From Paraconiothyrium sp. Pb-2020 (lineage: Eukaryota; Ascomycota; Dothideomycetes; Pleosporales; Didymosphaeriaceae): a stretch of DNA of 64,000 bases. The notes beneath the pieces are model-generated. The model worked only from the letters and a program-made list of their open reading frames with translations, was not told where the DNA came from and did no database searches. A program made the position numbers and the translations under genes. The stretch is from positions 3,596,001 through 3,660,000 of the forward strand of contig JAJUBI010000002.1 of assembly GCA_022419385.1 (NCBI GenBank), read 5' to 3'. Numbering within the stretch: position 1 is the stretch's first letter; each line of letters begins with the position of its first letter. Shown piece after piece: positions 11,208-22,358 of this stretch.

Positions 11208-12750
11208 TAGTCCGATACTGAGGTGATGAAATGACTTGTTAGAACAAGAAGGTATGGTACTCAAGCAAGAGTTCAAGTGCCTAATGATGTGTATAGTGAA
11301 GGTACCTTTTTATTCCTTATATACTTTTCAGGACGTGCCAAACGTGGTTATCCCGTACTCTGTACTCCTGCACAGCTCCTCTTACGCGTCCTCACGGCGC
11401 CCAACTCGTATCGTCACGTGTAATGCTACAGCAATTGACGAGCAGGCCAATCAGAGGGCGTACAGGTCCGAATGGGGCAAAGCCTCTGCTAATTTCAACA
11501 TAAGCAATGCCTACCAAAGCTAAGCAGATGGTGTCCGTGCAACTGCGCGGACCAAGCCTCAGGACGTTGTGTGGCGCACGGTGCTGAGCCGCTCGTCTGA
11601 TTGCTCAACACAGTTTAGTTCTTTCTCCAAGGATTCAGAACAGAAAAACGGGGGTCTGAAATACACGAAGGAGCCAATGAATGCGATGTAGGACAAGGTC
11701 TGTAACATGCGTAAGAATTGTTATTGTCGCTGGACCGGGAGTTGACGTGATTCGAAAGCTGTCTGCCATCTGGGTGAGAAGCTGTGCTCACATGTCGAGC
11801 GAGACACCGTGCAAGCAAGCTCGATGACACCGCCCAGCTTCAAAGTAAGCGCGGACTGTACCGAAAAATCTCAAAGTATTGTTGTGAGCTTTTGCATCAA
11901 GAAATCGATACTCCTGCACCAAGTTCCTATGGAGATCAGTAATTTCTCCCTCTCATGAACCGGCTGCTGGAGTTGATGTCAGCCGTAACGGTAAGCCAGC
12001 ACACGGAAGGATTTCTGTGAGGCATGTAACGTTTAACTGCAAGCTAAAATTCAAGAGGTCCGTGATACCTAAGGAAGTGTACGGGCGCAGAGGTTTGCCG
12101 GTGCGGGTGGGCAGGTTTACACTAGTTGACCCGCAAGCGCATCCGAGATGCCGGTACGACTGGCCCACGTCCCTACTTCCCAGCCATCTCGTCCAAGATC
12201 CGTTCACCGTTCACTTTGCAAACCTCGCAACTCTTCATCGGTGTCTTGCACGGAAAGACCAGCCTCTCAGGGATGCAAAGCTACGTCAGATGGGTTTCCG
12301 AGCGATGTAAAAGAGTAGGATGGCCCAGCTCGCTTCGAAGGGCCATGTCCTTGTTACGGTACTGAGGGCGATGCTCGAATGTGGAGCAGAGACTGAACAG
12401 CGCACAGTTGCTCGAGGCCGAGAAAGCCGGAAGAGTTGAAAACTCGTGCTTTTAACGATGGCGACGAGTAGAGAGTGCGCATTCCCATCTCTGGCTGGAA
12501 AAGGACTCAAAAGTGGTGCGGCAGGCGCCGCTCCTTCTTAAATATGAGCGAGAATGAGCACGTTTCCGCAAACAACCTCGAATTGTCGCGCAGTTGCACC
12601 CTGGTATAGCGGCTAACCTGCGGCCACCATGTGCGCGACATAGAAGCGACTCAAGACTGCTCAATCACATATTGTGCGTTGTGCTGTCTCTAGCGGAGAT
12701 CTTTGTCGAGACTTCACAACTCTGCCTACCCTGGAGGTGCGAGCGACAAC
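11208..12750. other. Divergent intergenic region, 1.5 kb
   Basis: Lies between the starts of the RTA1 and ferric reductase genes and therefore holds both promoters. Only short ORFs of non-coding appearance are seen. A TATA element for the RTA1 gene is listed separately. Confidence 0.5.
11315..11323 (-). promoter_or_regulatory. TATA box of RTA1-like gene
   Basis: On the minus strand the sequence is TATATAAGG, about 110 bp upstream of the ATG at 11207. Good match and spacing for a core promoter. Confidence 0.5.
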
Positions 12751-14990
12751 ATGACAACCTCCAACGTGCTTTCCACCGCATTTCTCTTTCTGCCTGCGGC
12801 AACATGCATGGACATGGCCTTGACCAATACTCGGGCCGGTCATGGCCTCATCGGCTATGGAATCGACATGTACAAGCCGAACTGTGCCTACTCATGCCGC
12901 GCCGCAATTTCGTCATGCACCCTGAACTGCTCGACTATGATGGAAATGGACGGCATGGATATGTCCATGGACGACATGATGATGGAGACGTCTGCCGACT
13001 GCTATGCGACGGACGATGCATTCTTGCAGACAATGGCTTACTGCATCTTCCAGAAATGCGAAGGACTACAGAAATGGGAGCTGGAGAAGTACTGGAATGA
13101 CAATATACCTGGTACGAGTGCCGTGCAACCCATCCCGAAATGGACCTACCAGGAGACACTCGACAAGATTGTCAGTCCTCCAGATGAGATGGTCATCGGT
13201 GGTGGTTCGTTGAACAAGACAATGCTCGTGAGCGAGGACGACTGGTTGGCGAACTGGAATGCGCAGGATTCGTTCGAAGAAGCTGAAGGAAAGCATGAGA
13301 AGTACAGGTAAGCTGATTCTCGTACAAAATCATTCGCAATCTAGCACTGCGACTTGTCGTACGCTTTGGCGGACGGACCCTGTAAGAGCGGTACTATGTG
13401 AGAAAGTACCTTGTTTTGGAGTATCAGCTTCGCAGTGAAGATCCCTACTCACCCTCAAACAGTATCATCGTTAGCGTCACTTGTTTCGCGCTGCCGATTG
13501 CCTTATCATTCCTACGCTTCGTCCCCTTTCCGCACAAGCTCGTTACCCGTTTCAACGCCTGGGTCATCGATCCTCCGCTATGGGGTACAAAGCAGAAACA
13601 ACCGATAGCTGGCGGTTTGGGCCTCATGCCAACGCGAGGTCAAGCTCTTTTCATCGCCTACATCCTCATCATCAACATTATCCTCTCCTCGATCGGCTAC
13701 CGCTCGGCGCAGCCCAACGCATGGAACCCAGACAGCGTACGCAACGAGATCATTACACTGGTCGCAAACCGAGTGGGCGTTTTAAGTTTTGCGAACCTCC
13801 CGCTGTTGATACTTTATTCGAGCCGCAACAACTTTCTCTTGTGGGTCACCGATTGGAGCCACTCCACGTTCCTGCTATTGCATCGTTGGGTCGCAGGCGT
13901 AGCGACAGTCCAAGCCATCTTGCACTCGATAATCTACCTGCGTCTTAGGATCGAGGCGCATACCCACGCAGAAGAGAGCAAGCTCCCATATTGGATTTGG
14001 GGTATTGTGGGGACACTTTCCATGTCCCTACTCCTCCCTTCATCGGTCCTTTACATCCGGCAGAAAGCATACGAGCTGTTCCTCGCCTCTCACGTTGCCC
14101 TTTCCGTCCTGACGATTGTTGGCTGCTACTACCATATCCTCTTCCGCTTCGCGCACCAGTGGGGTTACGAGAGCTGGATCTGGGCTGCAATGGCTGTGTG
14201 GGGTTTCGATCGCGTCTTACGGATGCTTCGCATGGCGAGGAACGGCTTGCGTTCTGCCGTTGTCACTAAAGTTGACGATGACTACGTCCGTGTCGACGTC
14301 CCCGATGTCGCTGCTACGGGATACGCATACCTCTACTTCCCGACCCTAACGTGGCGCGTCTGGGAAAATCATCCTTTCTCGGTGGCGTCTACTGCGACTC
14401 CTCAATATGTTCCAAAGTCAAAGTCGCTTGTAGATGAAGAGTCGGTCCCATATAGGAAGGATGAGATCAAGGTTTCTACCACAGCCGCTTCTAGCAATGG
14501 CTCGACTCATGGGCCCGCAAAGCTGGGTTTGACTTTCTTCCTCCGCCGCCAGGGTGGACTCACACAACACCTCCTCTCCCGTGTCTCTCTTCCAGTGTTC
14601 GTAGAGTCGTCCTACGGCACACACGTGGACACTTCGCATTTCCCGCATCTAGTCTGCATCGTCGGAGGTATTGGTATCACTGCTGTGTTGCCATACTTGC
14701 GTTCGCATCCTGGATCTTCCAAATTATATTGGGGCGTGCGGTCTATTGGGATCGTGCATGCCGTTGACGACGAGCTCCTGAAGAACGTAGACAAGGAAGT
14801 GTTCGTAGGAAGTAGGATGGACATCCGAGCGGTGGTGCAGGAGGAGGCTGCGTTCGCTGGCGAGGGTGGTATTACCGTATTAGTCTCCGGGCCTGGAGGG
14901 ATGGCCGATGAGGCGCGGATTGTAGTGTCGGAGATCGGAAGGCAGGGCAAAGCCAGCATGAGGCTGGTGGATGAAGCGTTCAGCTGGTAA
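12751..14990 (+). CDS. Ferric reductase-like transmembrane protein (FRE/NOX family)
   Basis: Plasma-membrane flavocytochrome that reduces extracellular Fe(III) or Cu(II) with NADPH. The start MTTSNVLSTAFLFLPAATC looks like a signal peptide. The extracellular part is Cys-rich (CAYSCRAAISSCTLNC, CIFQKC) with a Met/Asp-rich run (MEMDGMDMSMDDMMM). The transmembrane core has the haem-binding His pairs (DWSHSTFLLLHRW, ILHS; ASHVAL, YYHILFR). The FAD site is HPFSVAS and the NADPH site is GGIGITAVLPYL. I place the intron at 13308-13462 (GTAAGC..CAG), joining HEKY to SIIVSVTCFALP, 694 residues; a nearer acceptor at 13402 would also keep frame and add ~20 residues. Substrate metal not certain. Confidence 0.87.
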
Positions 14991-17216
14991 GGGGCATGAT
15001 GAAATGGAGCAAATCAACTTTGAGCGTTCGGCTTTTACTTATGATACCGACTTCTGTCTATGCCTTGCTTGTATCATGTGCTCAGTTCGATCAGCCTGTC
15101 ATATGGAATGCAGGGTGCCTGGGACATGCATTGTCCCATTCGCTTGTCCTCTTTCCACTCTTCGAGTCTGTGTAGAAGCGTTCATGACATAGCCCCTCAA
15201 GTCAGAGCCATTGAGTGCGTACAGAGACGAGGACTCGATCCAGGGCCAGCTCTAAAATGATGAAAGGGGGTGGATAAGGCGAGGCTCTGGTAGTTCGCTT
15301 GGTTACGTCTCGAAGGAAGGAGCCTGTACCTCCAGTGTCTACACCGTGCAACAATGAGGAGCTAGGCGCCCGTACGTCCGCTCCGCACGCTCCGCGACCC
15401 CATCTGTGTCACCTGGACAACCAGCTGCTACACATAAAAGATAGACGACGTACACTCTCAAAGCGCCACGTGTTTTCAATCGACTCAGGTAGGTCTTCAT
15501 GAACTCCTTCTCCCTTGGCTCTTCCTAACTAGGGCATCCTGGGGCAAGGAGATTTGACATTGTTCTCGAAGTCCGACAAGGGGTGCACGGGTCGTGGAGA
15601 CGAGTACAGTCACGGAACGGCTACTATGCTAGGACGTCCTTGAAGACGTGTCAAACGGAGTAATGGTAGAAAGGTAATAGTGCAGATGTCGCGAAAATGT
15701 ATCATCGAATCTTAGCGGGTGCCATGGACATTCCTTCGTGAAGATAGCGACTCACACAAGATTGCGATGGCGTACAGTTATCGCAACTCGTAAGCGTTGG
15801 TAGAAGGTGTCCTGGAGAGATGGCATGTCACATGCCGCGATAGAACTGTGCAAGCGCGCTACGTGAGTCACCCGCGGCAAGACGGTGGCGGGGAAAACCA
15901 AGCGCGCACGGGAAAGAGCAAACCACGGCACCGAAGAGGCCTTCGCTGACTGCGACACACATTTATTGCGCGCATCGTCGTCGTCTTCTTTGTGACTGCA
16001 ACACGGCCTTGTTGGTGCGCGTTGGATGCAGACGCCGTAGCCTTGTGTCTCTGCCGTTGTCCTCCGCTGTCGCTGCTGTTATCAGGCCTGGGTGCGCTGC
16101 GGGGATGCCTGTTGGACCGGTGAGGCAGTGCGGGCTGCACGCTGCATTCCAGCGTCAGACGGTTCGACCTGGCGGCGAATCGCCTCCACTGCGCGCGGGC
16201 GGCGGGTGCGGCGAGGGCGAGGGTGCGCGTTCGGTGGTTCACGATGTCGATGGTTGCAAGCGGCCTCGGCTCGGTCGGGGGGTGGTGGTGAGGCCATGGC
16301 GGCGCGGGCAAGTAGCCCGAGCGCTGGTTGGGGGCGTCATCATCGCAGACGGCGAAGGCCGGCGCTGCCTCACGACACGGCGCCCGTCTCTGCGCACCTG
16401 CAACGCGCACCCAGGCGACGCGCAGCGCAGACGATGCACGGCGGCGGCTGGCCAGGCGGCGCGTCGCAGGCGCACACGGGGTGCAGCGGGGCTGGCGGCG
16501 ACTGGGCGCATTGATGATGGGCAGCCCCTATTCCTTCACGACGGACAGGCTGCAGAAGTTTCTGGCGCAAAAGCGGCGCGGAGTGGCCCGTGCGCAGGCA
16601 GAAGTCGCAGGTATATAAGCACCCGCTTCCCCCAACTTTAAAAACCCTTTCCGGCCTGCTCACTCCGCCGCCTCACCACCACACCGCCCGCCCCCACCGC
16701 TGCTGCAAGCTGCGAATCATCCACGGTTCCATTGCGCGCACACTAATAATCTGCCTGCGATTAAATCTATCGGATTTTCGCGCGCTTCCACTCTCTCACA
16801 GGCACAGGAGCACTTTTTGCGCCCGCGCTAGGCCAGATCCGTCCGTCAGCCTTGCCCCACGCAGCAAGCAGTCGCTCCTCGGGTCGCATCCCTATAGACA
16901 CACCAAGCGCAAGCTGGTATCGCACTCGGTGTCCATATTCCTCTCGAAGTAGATAGCTGTCCTTCCGGACACGACCGACGACTCGGCTTCACACACTCGG
17001 CACTGGGACTCATTGGGTTGAAGATCTTCTGCCATCGGTACGGACCTCCCCCGCCTCCCAAGCCCTGCGTCCAGGCAAAGACCGTCCTCGCTCGCGCGAT
17101 TCGTTCCAGCCCGGCCGACTGTGCCTGTCGTCGCGTCTATACATAGTTCTGACCTGTGCAGTCAAGCCAAGTCATCTCGAGTACCTCACTCGGACGAATC
17201 AATAATTGAACTCATC
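14991..17216. other. Long intergenic region with GC-rich island, upstream of TBP
   Basis: 2.2 kb with no gene I can support. About 15985-16600 is very GC- and CpG-rich, and several frames on both strands stay open by composition alone. It ends in a TATA box and a pyrimidine-rich stretch, consistent with the TBP promoter and a ~0.55-kb leader. Confidence 0.5.
16612..16619 (+). promoter_or_regulatory. Consensus TATA box upstream of the TBP gene
   Basis: TATATAAG, followed by a C/T-rich tract typical of fungal transcription start regions. It lies about 600 bp before the TBP ATG, implying a long leader, if it is the one used. Confidence 0.45.
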
Positions 17217-18067
17217 ATGGATTCTCTTGTCGCCCATCCGTCGAACCCTCAACAGGCCAAGGCGGTAAGCATGCGTGATGTCTTCTCTCTTCTACATGTC
17301 TTCTAACATTCAATCAGTTCACCGCGCCGGGAAGCTTGTCCTACCCAAACAGCGCTGCTGAGCTGACCCCTCCGTCCTCGGAGAAGAACGCCATGGGTGA
17401 CGCAAAGGTCAACGGCGTCGCGACCCCTGCAGACACGCCAGATACCAACGCGAACGCCTCAGGTATCGTGCCTACGCTGCAGAACATCGTCGCTACCGTG
17501 AACCTCTCTGCCCGCCTGGACCTTAAGACTATTGCCCTGCACGCACGAAACGCTGAGTATAACCCCAAGCGTTTCGCTGCCGTCATCATGCGTATCCGTG
17601 AACCTAAGACTACGGCGCTGGTGTTTGCTTCTGGCAAGATGGTCGTAACTGGTGCCAAGAGCGAGGACGACAGCAAGCTTGCTTCCCGCAAGTACGCGCG
17701 TATCATCCAGAAGCTCGGCTTCAACGCCAAGTTCAGCGATTTCAAGATCCAGAACATTGTCGGCTCTTGCGACATCAAGTTCCCGATCCGTCTTGAGGGT
17801 CTCGCTAGCCACCACCACACTTTCTCCTCCTACGAGCCTGAGCTCTTCCCTGGTCTCATCTACCGTATGATGAAGCCTAAGATCGTGCTCCTCATCTTCG
17901 TCTCTGGCAAGATTGTGCTCACAGGAGTAAGTAGTATCTGTTCCTCACAGATGCGTACATGTGATATCAGTGCTGACATACCGTGTCCATAGGCGAAAGT
18001 TCGCGAGGAGATCTACCAAGCGTTCGAGCTCATCTACCCCGTGCTTGCGGATTTCCGCAAGTCCTAA
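17217..18067 (+). CDS. SPT15: TATA-binding protein (TBP)
   Basis: General transcription factor that binds the TATA box as part of TFIID and also serves RNA polymerases I and III. Exons 17217-17264, 17318-17926 and 17993-18067 encode 243 residues; introns are 53 and 66 bp, both in phase 0. The first exon codes only 16 residues (MDSLVAHPSNPQQAKA). The N-terminal ~60 residues are variable and Ser/Thr/Pro-rich. The saddle domain follows with its two repeats: IVPTLQNIVATVNL.. with the FASGKMVVTGAKSE block, and KIQNIVGSCDIKFPIRLEGL.. with FVSGKIVLTGAKVREE. The end FELIYPVLADFRKS is the usual fungal C terminus. A single essential gene is expected. Confidence 0.98.
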
Positions 18068-19793
18068 GCCAGGTCACAGGCTTTGCTCTCTTATCTGTTT
18101 ATTCTGCGGCATTGCATGGTGTTCCGGACATCTTTCGGTCGGGTGGTCTCATTTTCACGGTTTTTCAAAACGTTTCCCTTCACACACATATCGACTTCTC
18201 CGGGTAACCTCGACAACCACGAGAGTCAGTAGTGGCGATTGTGGATTTCCATCTCTCTTCTCTCAACATGGGTACGATACGGCGGGGCGGCGGGGCTGAG
18301 ACACGAGATTGACATCGTAGGATCGGAGGCGTAGATGATTGTTTGCTTGCTTTGAACGCTTGCGCGTGCGGACATACAGTACATGTCCGCACATGAGGGG
18401 TTCGTTTGGGGCGGCCTATGCGATGCCCGAGCTCCTCAGAGTGAATGGATGGTGGTGCTTTGCGTGTTATCGTGGTATCTTTTTGGTAGGTCGACATGTT
18501 TGAAGATCTTAGCCGAGGAGGAGAATACTCTGATAGCAATGCCACCACGATATATTCAATATTCCAACGCGATCGTGCCGTTGCTCGATGTACAGATCCG
18601 ACGTGACTGATCGGGTGCTGTGCCGTGCGAGGGTGGGAATCCTGGAATCGCTTGCGAGATGTTGGTGACGCTCCTGGAGAGCGGATTGTGACATTGCTTT
18701 CTTTAAGCTGCCACTGTTGGGGACTCGTTCGGAGACCGAGGTAGCCTGGGCCGTCGGTGTTGGGTTCCTGAGCGTGGCGTTAGCTAGGGATCTACCATTC
18801 TCGATCGATGGGAAGTACGAGAGATCATGGGCGTCCGTCAGACTTTATGACCCGAGAAGGATCACGTCAGTATGTAGGTAGATGCGAAGACGACGACGCG
18901 AGGGTGGAGCGTGTGCTAGGTCTGATTGTCGGCAGGGCGTCTGCAGCAGCGGGCGTGGTATAAAGCGTGTGTGGGGTGGAGCACACTGGGGAGGCGCGTT
19001 ATTTGGTGTGCCTCGTGATTACATACCAGTGGTTCGACTGCCTTGTACCTTGGAAGCAAGCGCGTCATGTGACGCGTCTGGTGCGGAGACGCGGGCCCAC
19101 GTCAATATCAGGTTATTACCTTGTAACCGTGGACAATCAAACGGCGTAAACGGGGGCCAGGGTGCGTCGGACCTTGGAGCGTACGTCTGCTGCACTAAAA
19201 AAAGGTCTACTGGCTCCGGTTCGGACGGTGCGGGTTTAAAAATTAGATTACTATTTACGTGGCGCTACGAGTACAGTGATGGCTGTCTGGACAGCAAGGT
19301 AAGGTATGGGTATCATAGAAGTGCTGCGCGCGGTGGCACGGCGATATTAGTGTATTACGCTGTACAGCGATGCACAGCAAGCTAGGGACCTACTACGGCT
19401 CGTAGCTTCTGGTGGTCCTACTAGCACAATGCCCATGCCAGAGCTTCAAAGTTTCTGAGCCCGGTCTGGGTCTCGACAAATCCCCATGCACGTAGGAAGG
19501 GAAGCCTTTCCGTGACTTGCTGCCGGCATTAAGGGACACTCAAGCGTCGAGTGTAAGCGAGACAACAGGGTATATGGTGCGGACGGATGCTGCCACGGTC
19601 TCCGGCATTTCATGGACCGAGGTCGCATGTTTGAGGATGCATGACCAATGAACGCACCGAGCAACATGCGGAGTGTTGTGGAGTATGAGCCGTTTGAGTA
19701 GGAATAGTACACTCCGACGTCAATGTGTTTAATCGGACGGTGACTATCCAAGGAAAACGCAAGCAGGGAACCGTAAAGGAGTCTAGAGATCGC
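18068..19793. other. Intergenic between convergent TBP and DLT1 genes
   Basis: 1.7 kb between 3' ends. A 167-codon open frame at 18882-19385 has no ordinary protein features and is probably chance. No tRNA or repeat recognised. Confidence 0.5.
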
Positions 19794-21101
19794 TCATCCG
19801 TCTTCATAGTGATATTGATACGGTAGGTCGCCTGCCTCGGGGCTGGGGTTGAGTCGCACAACAACGGAGCCTGCTGATCGTAGCGAAGAAGTCGAAGAGT
19901 TTGGTAGCAAGGTCGAAGGACTCCTCTGGGCCGTTCTCCTCCGCACAGAACCCTCATCTGAGAGTGTTGACCGGATAGATGGTGTCCTTGGCTGAGTAAA
20001 AGCTCTACCGCTTATAGTCCTGATCATCGAAGGCACCGTCTGCACCGTCTGCGGTGACCCTGGACTAGGGTTCTCTTCGAATGAAGGACCAGAGCGGATG
20101 TCGACCATAGGGGTTCTATATGGCAGGCCAGTGCGCGAGGAAGCATGAGAAGAGGTGTACGAAGAGACGGTAGGGGCAAGACTGCGTGTGTCGGCATCGG
20201 ATGAGGCGGCGTGTGCTTCGTCAATGACTGCGGGGTCGAGCTCTATCATTCCGTTGAGTATCTCGGTAAAGACAGACATGATGTCTCTAAATTCACCCTC
20301 TGTGAGGCACTTCGTCGAGAAGCGTGCGTACTCGTAGAGGGAAAGGAACCTGGGTCCGAGACTGGGGGGATTCAGTAGACCAAACGATGATAGACGTGCT
20401 AAATAGTCACGCAAGCCCATTGTCCGCGGTCGCTGTAGCAGAGCAACAATCTGGGCATCTGGTAGCATAGGGGTATCCTGTATACGAAGCGCGCGGTCCT
20501 CTAGAGCCGGATCAGGCGGCGCAAGTGAGACGGCTTTGGCTTCGATCAGATTCGGCAGCTCGTTGACCACATTGTTGTATTGCAAGTTTGGTAAATCCGA
20601 ACTCGCAGGGGACGCCCATCCAGGATGCGAGACATGACCCCATGGCGGCGAACCAGGGTTCACAGGTATGACGGTAGCTGGAAAGGCATGCCGTCTCTTG
20701 TGATGCAGCCTCGCCGTTCCATGTCTGTCCTCATCGCCCACCTCTCCCCGCGCATCCCGAGGCATACTGTCCCACGCGACCACTGCACTCCTCCGCAATT
20801 TTTTTACAATCATCCTTCGCACCAACTTGCCCACCTCGCCATCCTCGATTGGAATGTATGGCTTCGGAATTGCTTGCAGCACGCTCCTATTCGTGTAAAG
20901 CCGCGTGCTGTAGATGAGTAGAATGATCAGGACGGTGAGCACGTAGACACCTCCAATGACGAAGATCTTCTGGAGTTCGTCAGATCGGAACGACTGGTAT
21001 ACGGTTTCTGCGGGGGTAACGGCGAGGAGGACGAGGAGGATGCCGAAGATGACCGTGTACGTGGTCGAGTACCAGATGCGGAAGAGGGTCGGAATGCGCA
21101 T
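19794..21101 (-). CDS. DLT1: Dlt1-like membrane protein (defect at low temperature)
   Basis: A fungal-specific membrane protein named after the cold-sensitive yeast mutant; molecular role unknown. One exon, 435 residues. The N terminus RIPTLFRIWYSTTYTVIFG opens the first of two membrane helices (about residues 15-35 and 47-67), followed by YSTRLYTNRSVLQAIPKPYIP, a family hallmark. The cytosolic middle has GLRDYLARLSSFGLLNPPSL and a block with LYEYARFS and FTEILNGM, also family-conserved. The last ~130 residues are Ser/Thr/Pro-rich and probably disordered. ATG 21101 gives the normal N terminus. Confidence 0.9.
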   Translation of the reverse strand: MRIPTLFRIWYSTTYTVIFGILLVLLAVTPAETVYQSFRSDELQKIFVIGGVYVLTVLIILLIYSTRLYTNRSVLQAIPKPYIPIEDGEVGKLVRRMIVKKLRRSAVVAWDSMPRDARGEVGDEDRHGTARLHHKRRHAFPATVIPVNPGSPPWGHVSHPGWASPASSDLPNLQYNNVVNELPNLIEAKAVSLAPPDPALEDRALRIQDTPMLPDAQIVALLQRPRTMGLRDYLARLSSFGLLNPPSLGPRFLSLYEYARFSTKCLTEGEFRDIMSVFTEILNGMIELDPAVIDEAHAASSDADTRSLAPTVSSYTSSHASSRTGLPYRTPMVDIRSGPSFEENPSPGSPQTVQTVPSMIRTISGRAFTQPRTPSIRSTLSDEGSVRRRTAQRSPSTLLPNSSTSSLRSAGSVVVRLNPSPEAGDLPYQYHYEDG

Positions 21102-22358
21102 TATGGATGTTCGGCGATAGGACGCGTATTAAGTATTACATGACTGAGGAATGCGACGGTGTTTTGATGTGGAGAGGCGTCATTGGGGGGTTGTTTGAGG
21201 GCTGCTTAAGATTTGCCAAGAGTACTATTCTAGGGTCGTGGTAGGCTATCCCTGCTGGCTTGCGTCACTCGCTTTGGTGGTCGCAACGCTTGTGCATGTT
21301 GTGCCCGGATGCTCTCTCAACCTCTCACGGCTAATGCGCCGGTTACCCTATGCGATGGGTTGCTGCGTCAGTCGAACAGGCAAGATAAGGCCAAGCTCTC
21401 AACATAGCATTTGACTACGTTGAAGTTGGATGACACCTAGGTACCTAGGTAGGTCCTTGTTCACATTGTATCAACGAGCATGAACATGGACAGTATACAA
21501 CTACGGTAAGCCTGTGACCTATGCTTATGCTCGGCCAGTATCGCATAGAATAAGCGAAGATGTGAACAGGAAGATGTGATTAATGGGGTTGGGTCATTGC
21601 GCAGCACGATCGGAGTTATCATTCTGGGAGGGTCTTGATCGGCATGATGGGCAATTGGAAAAAATTCTGTTTTCTGAAACTGGGAGGCCATAGATTTTTC
21701 GCGAGAGACTGTGCTATGTCAACTGCTCCAGTTGTTGCTTTGGACATCGCTTCGGCGGGAAGTTCTCTATCGGTGAGTGAGCTGGCCGCAACCTGAAATT
21801 ATGTAGCATCATCCGGTCCATACATCCTCTATTATTTTGCTCGACATTCACAGCATATTATACATCTTATCTCATTATGAAGGCTTCTCAACCACTCCAA
21901 GCACAGGCTCCTTTCATCCAAGTCTTCGAAGTCGCCGATCAAAGATTCGGCCGCAGGGTGATGCACGATACGCTTCAAATCCCCCAATGCAGTCAGTCCT
22001 CACCAAAACTGAGATCCTGCAAGATATGCTACTTTCTAGCATGGCTATGATTGCTCGACAGAAAGCGGGAATAGAAATAACGGCCTTAGGCGATCATAAA
22101 AAAAGAGCCGTTGATGACCCTGCGATTATGTCGCAGAGCACAAAGAACGATTGATGAGACTTATCAAAGTTGCCAGATTGGGCGAATCACGTTGGATGAT
22201 ATTGTGGTATGGCTAGTCATCCATCAGATCTTGGAGCCGTGCAAACACACAGGGAATTGAAGTAGGACGACTGAGACACGGCCCGTCCGTGCATCGCTAC
22301 TCCCAAAACGTCACATGGCTGCCATCAGACCTGACTTCATTTCTCCAACATCGCAACC
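21102..22358. other. Divergent intergenic region, 1.3 kb
   Basis: Holds the promoters of DLT1 and RRF1. A short frame around 21876-22154 (with MQSVLTKTEILQDMLLSS) could belong to a small gene, but I cannot build a convincing model. A 16-bp perfect palindrome lies at 21435-21450. Confidence 0.4.
21435..21450. repeat. 16-bp perfect palindrome
   Basis: ACCTAGGTACCTAGGT reads the same on both strands, followed by another AGG. The TACCTAGGTA core also occurs near 8752. Possibly a regulatory or dispersed intergenic motif; function unknown. Confidence 0.5.

Noticed and set aside
12603..12670. Box A-like sequence GGTATAGCGGCTAAC
   Set aside because: No box B at the right distance and no cloverleaf; not a tRNA.
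16009..16641. 210-codon open frame (+) and overlapping frames on the minus strand
   Set aside because: Very GC-rich DNA lacks stops in many frames; Arg/Ala/Gly composition, no domain pattern, and it overlaps the TBP promoter.
18882..19385. 167-codon open frame (+)
   Set aside because: Gly/Ser/Cys/Arg mixture with no recognisable motif, downstream of TBP; treated as chance.
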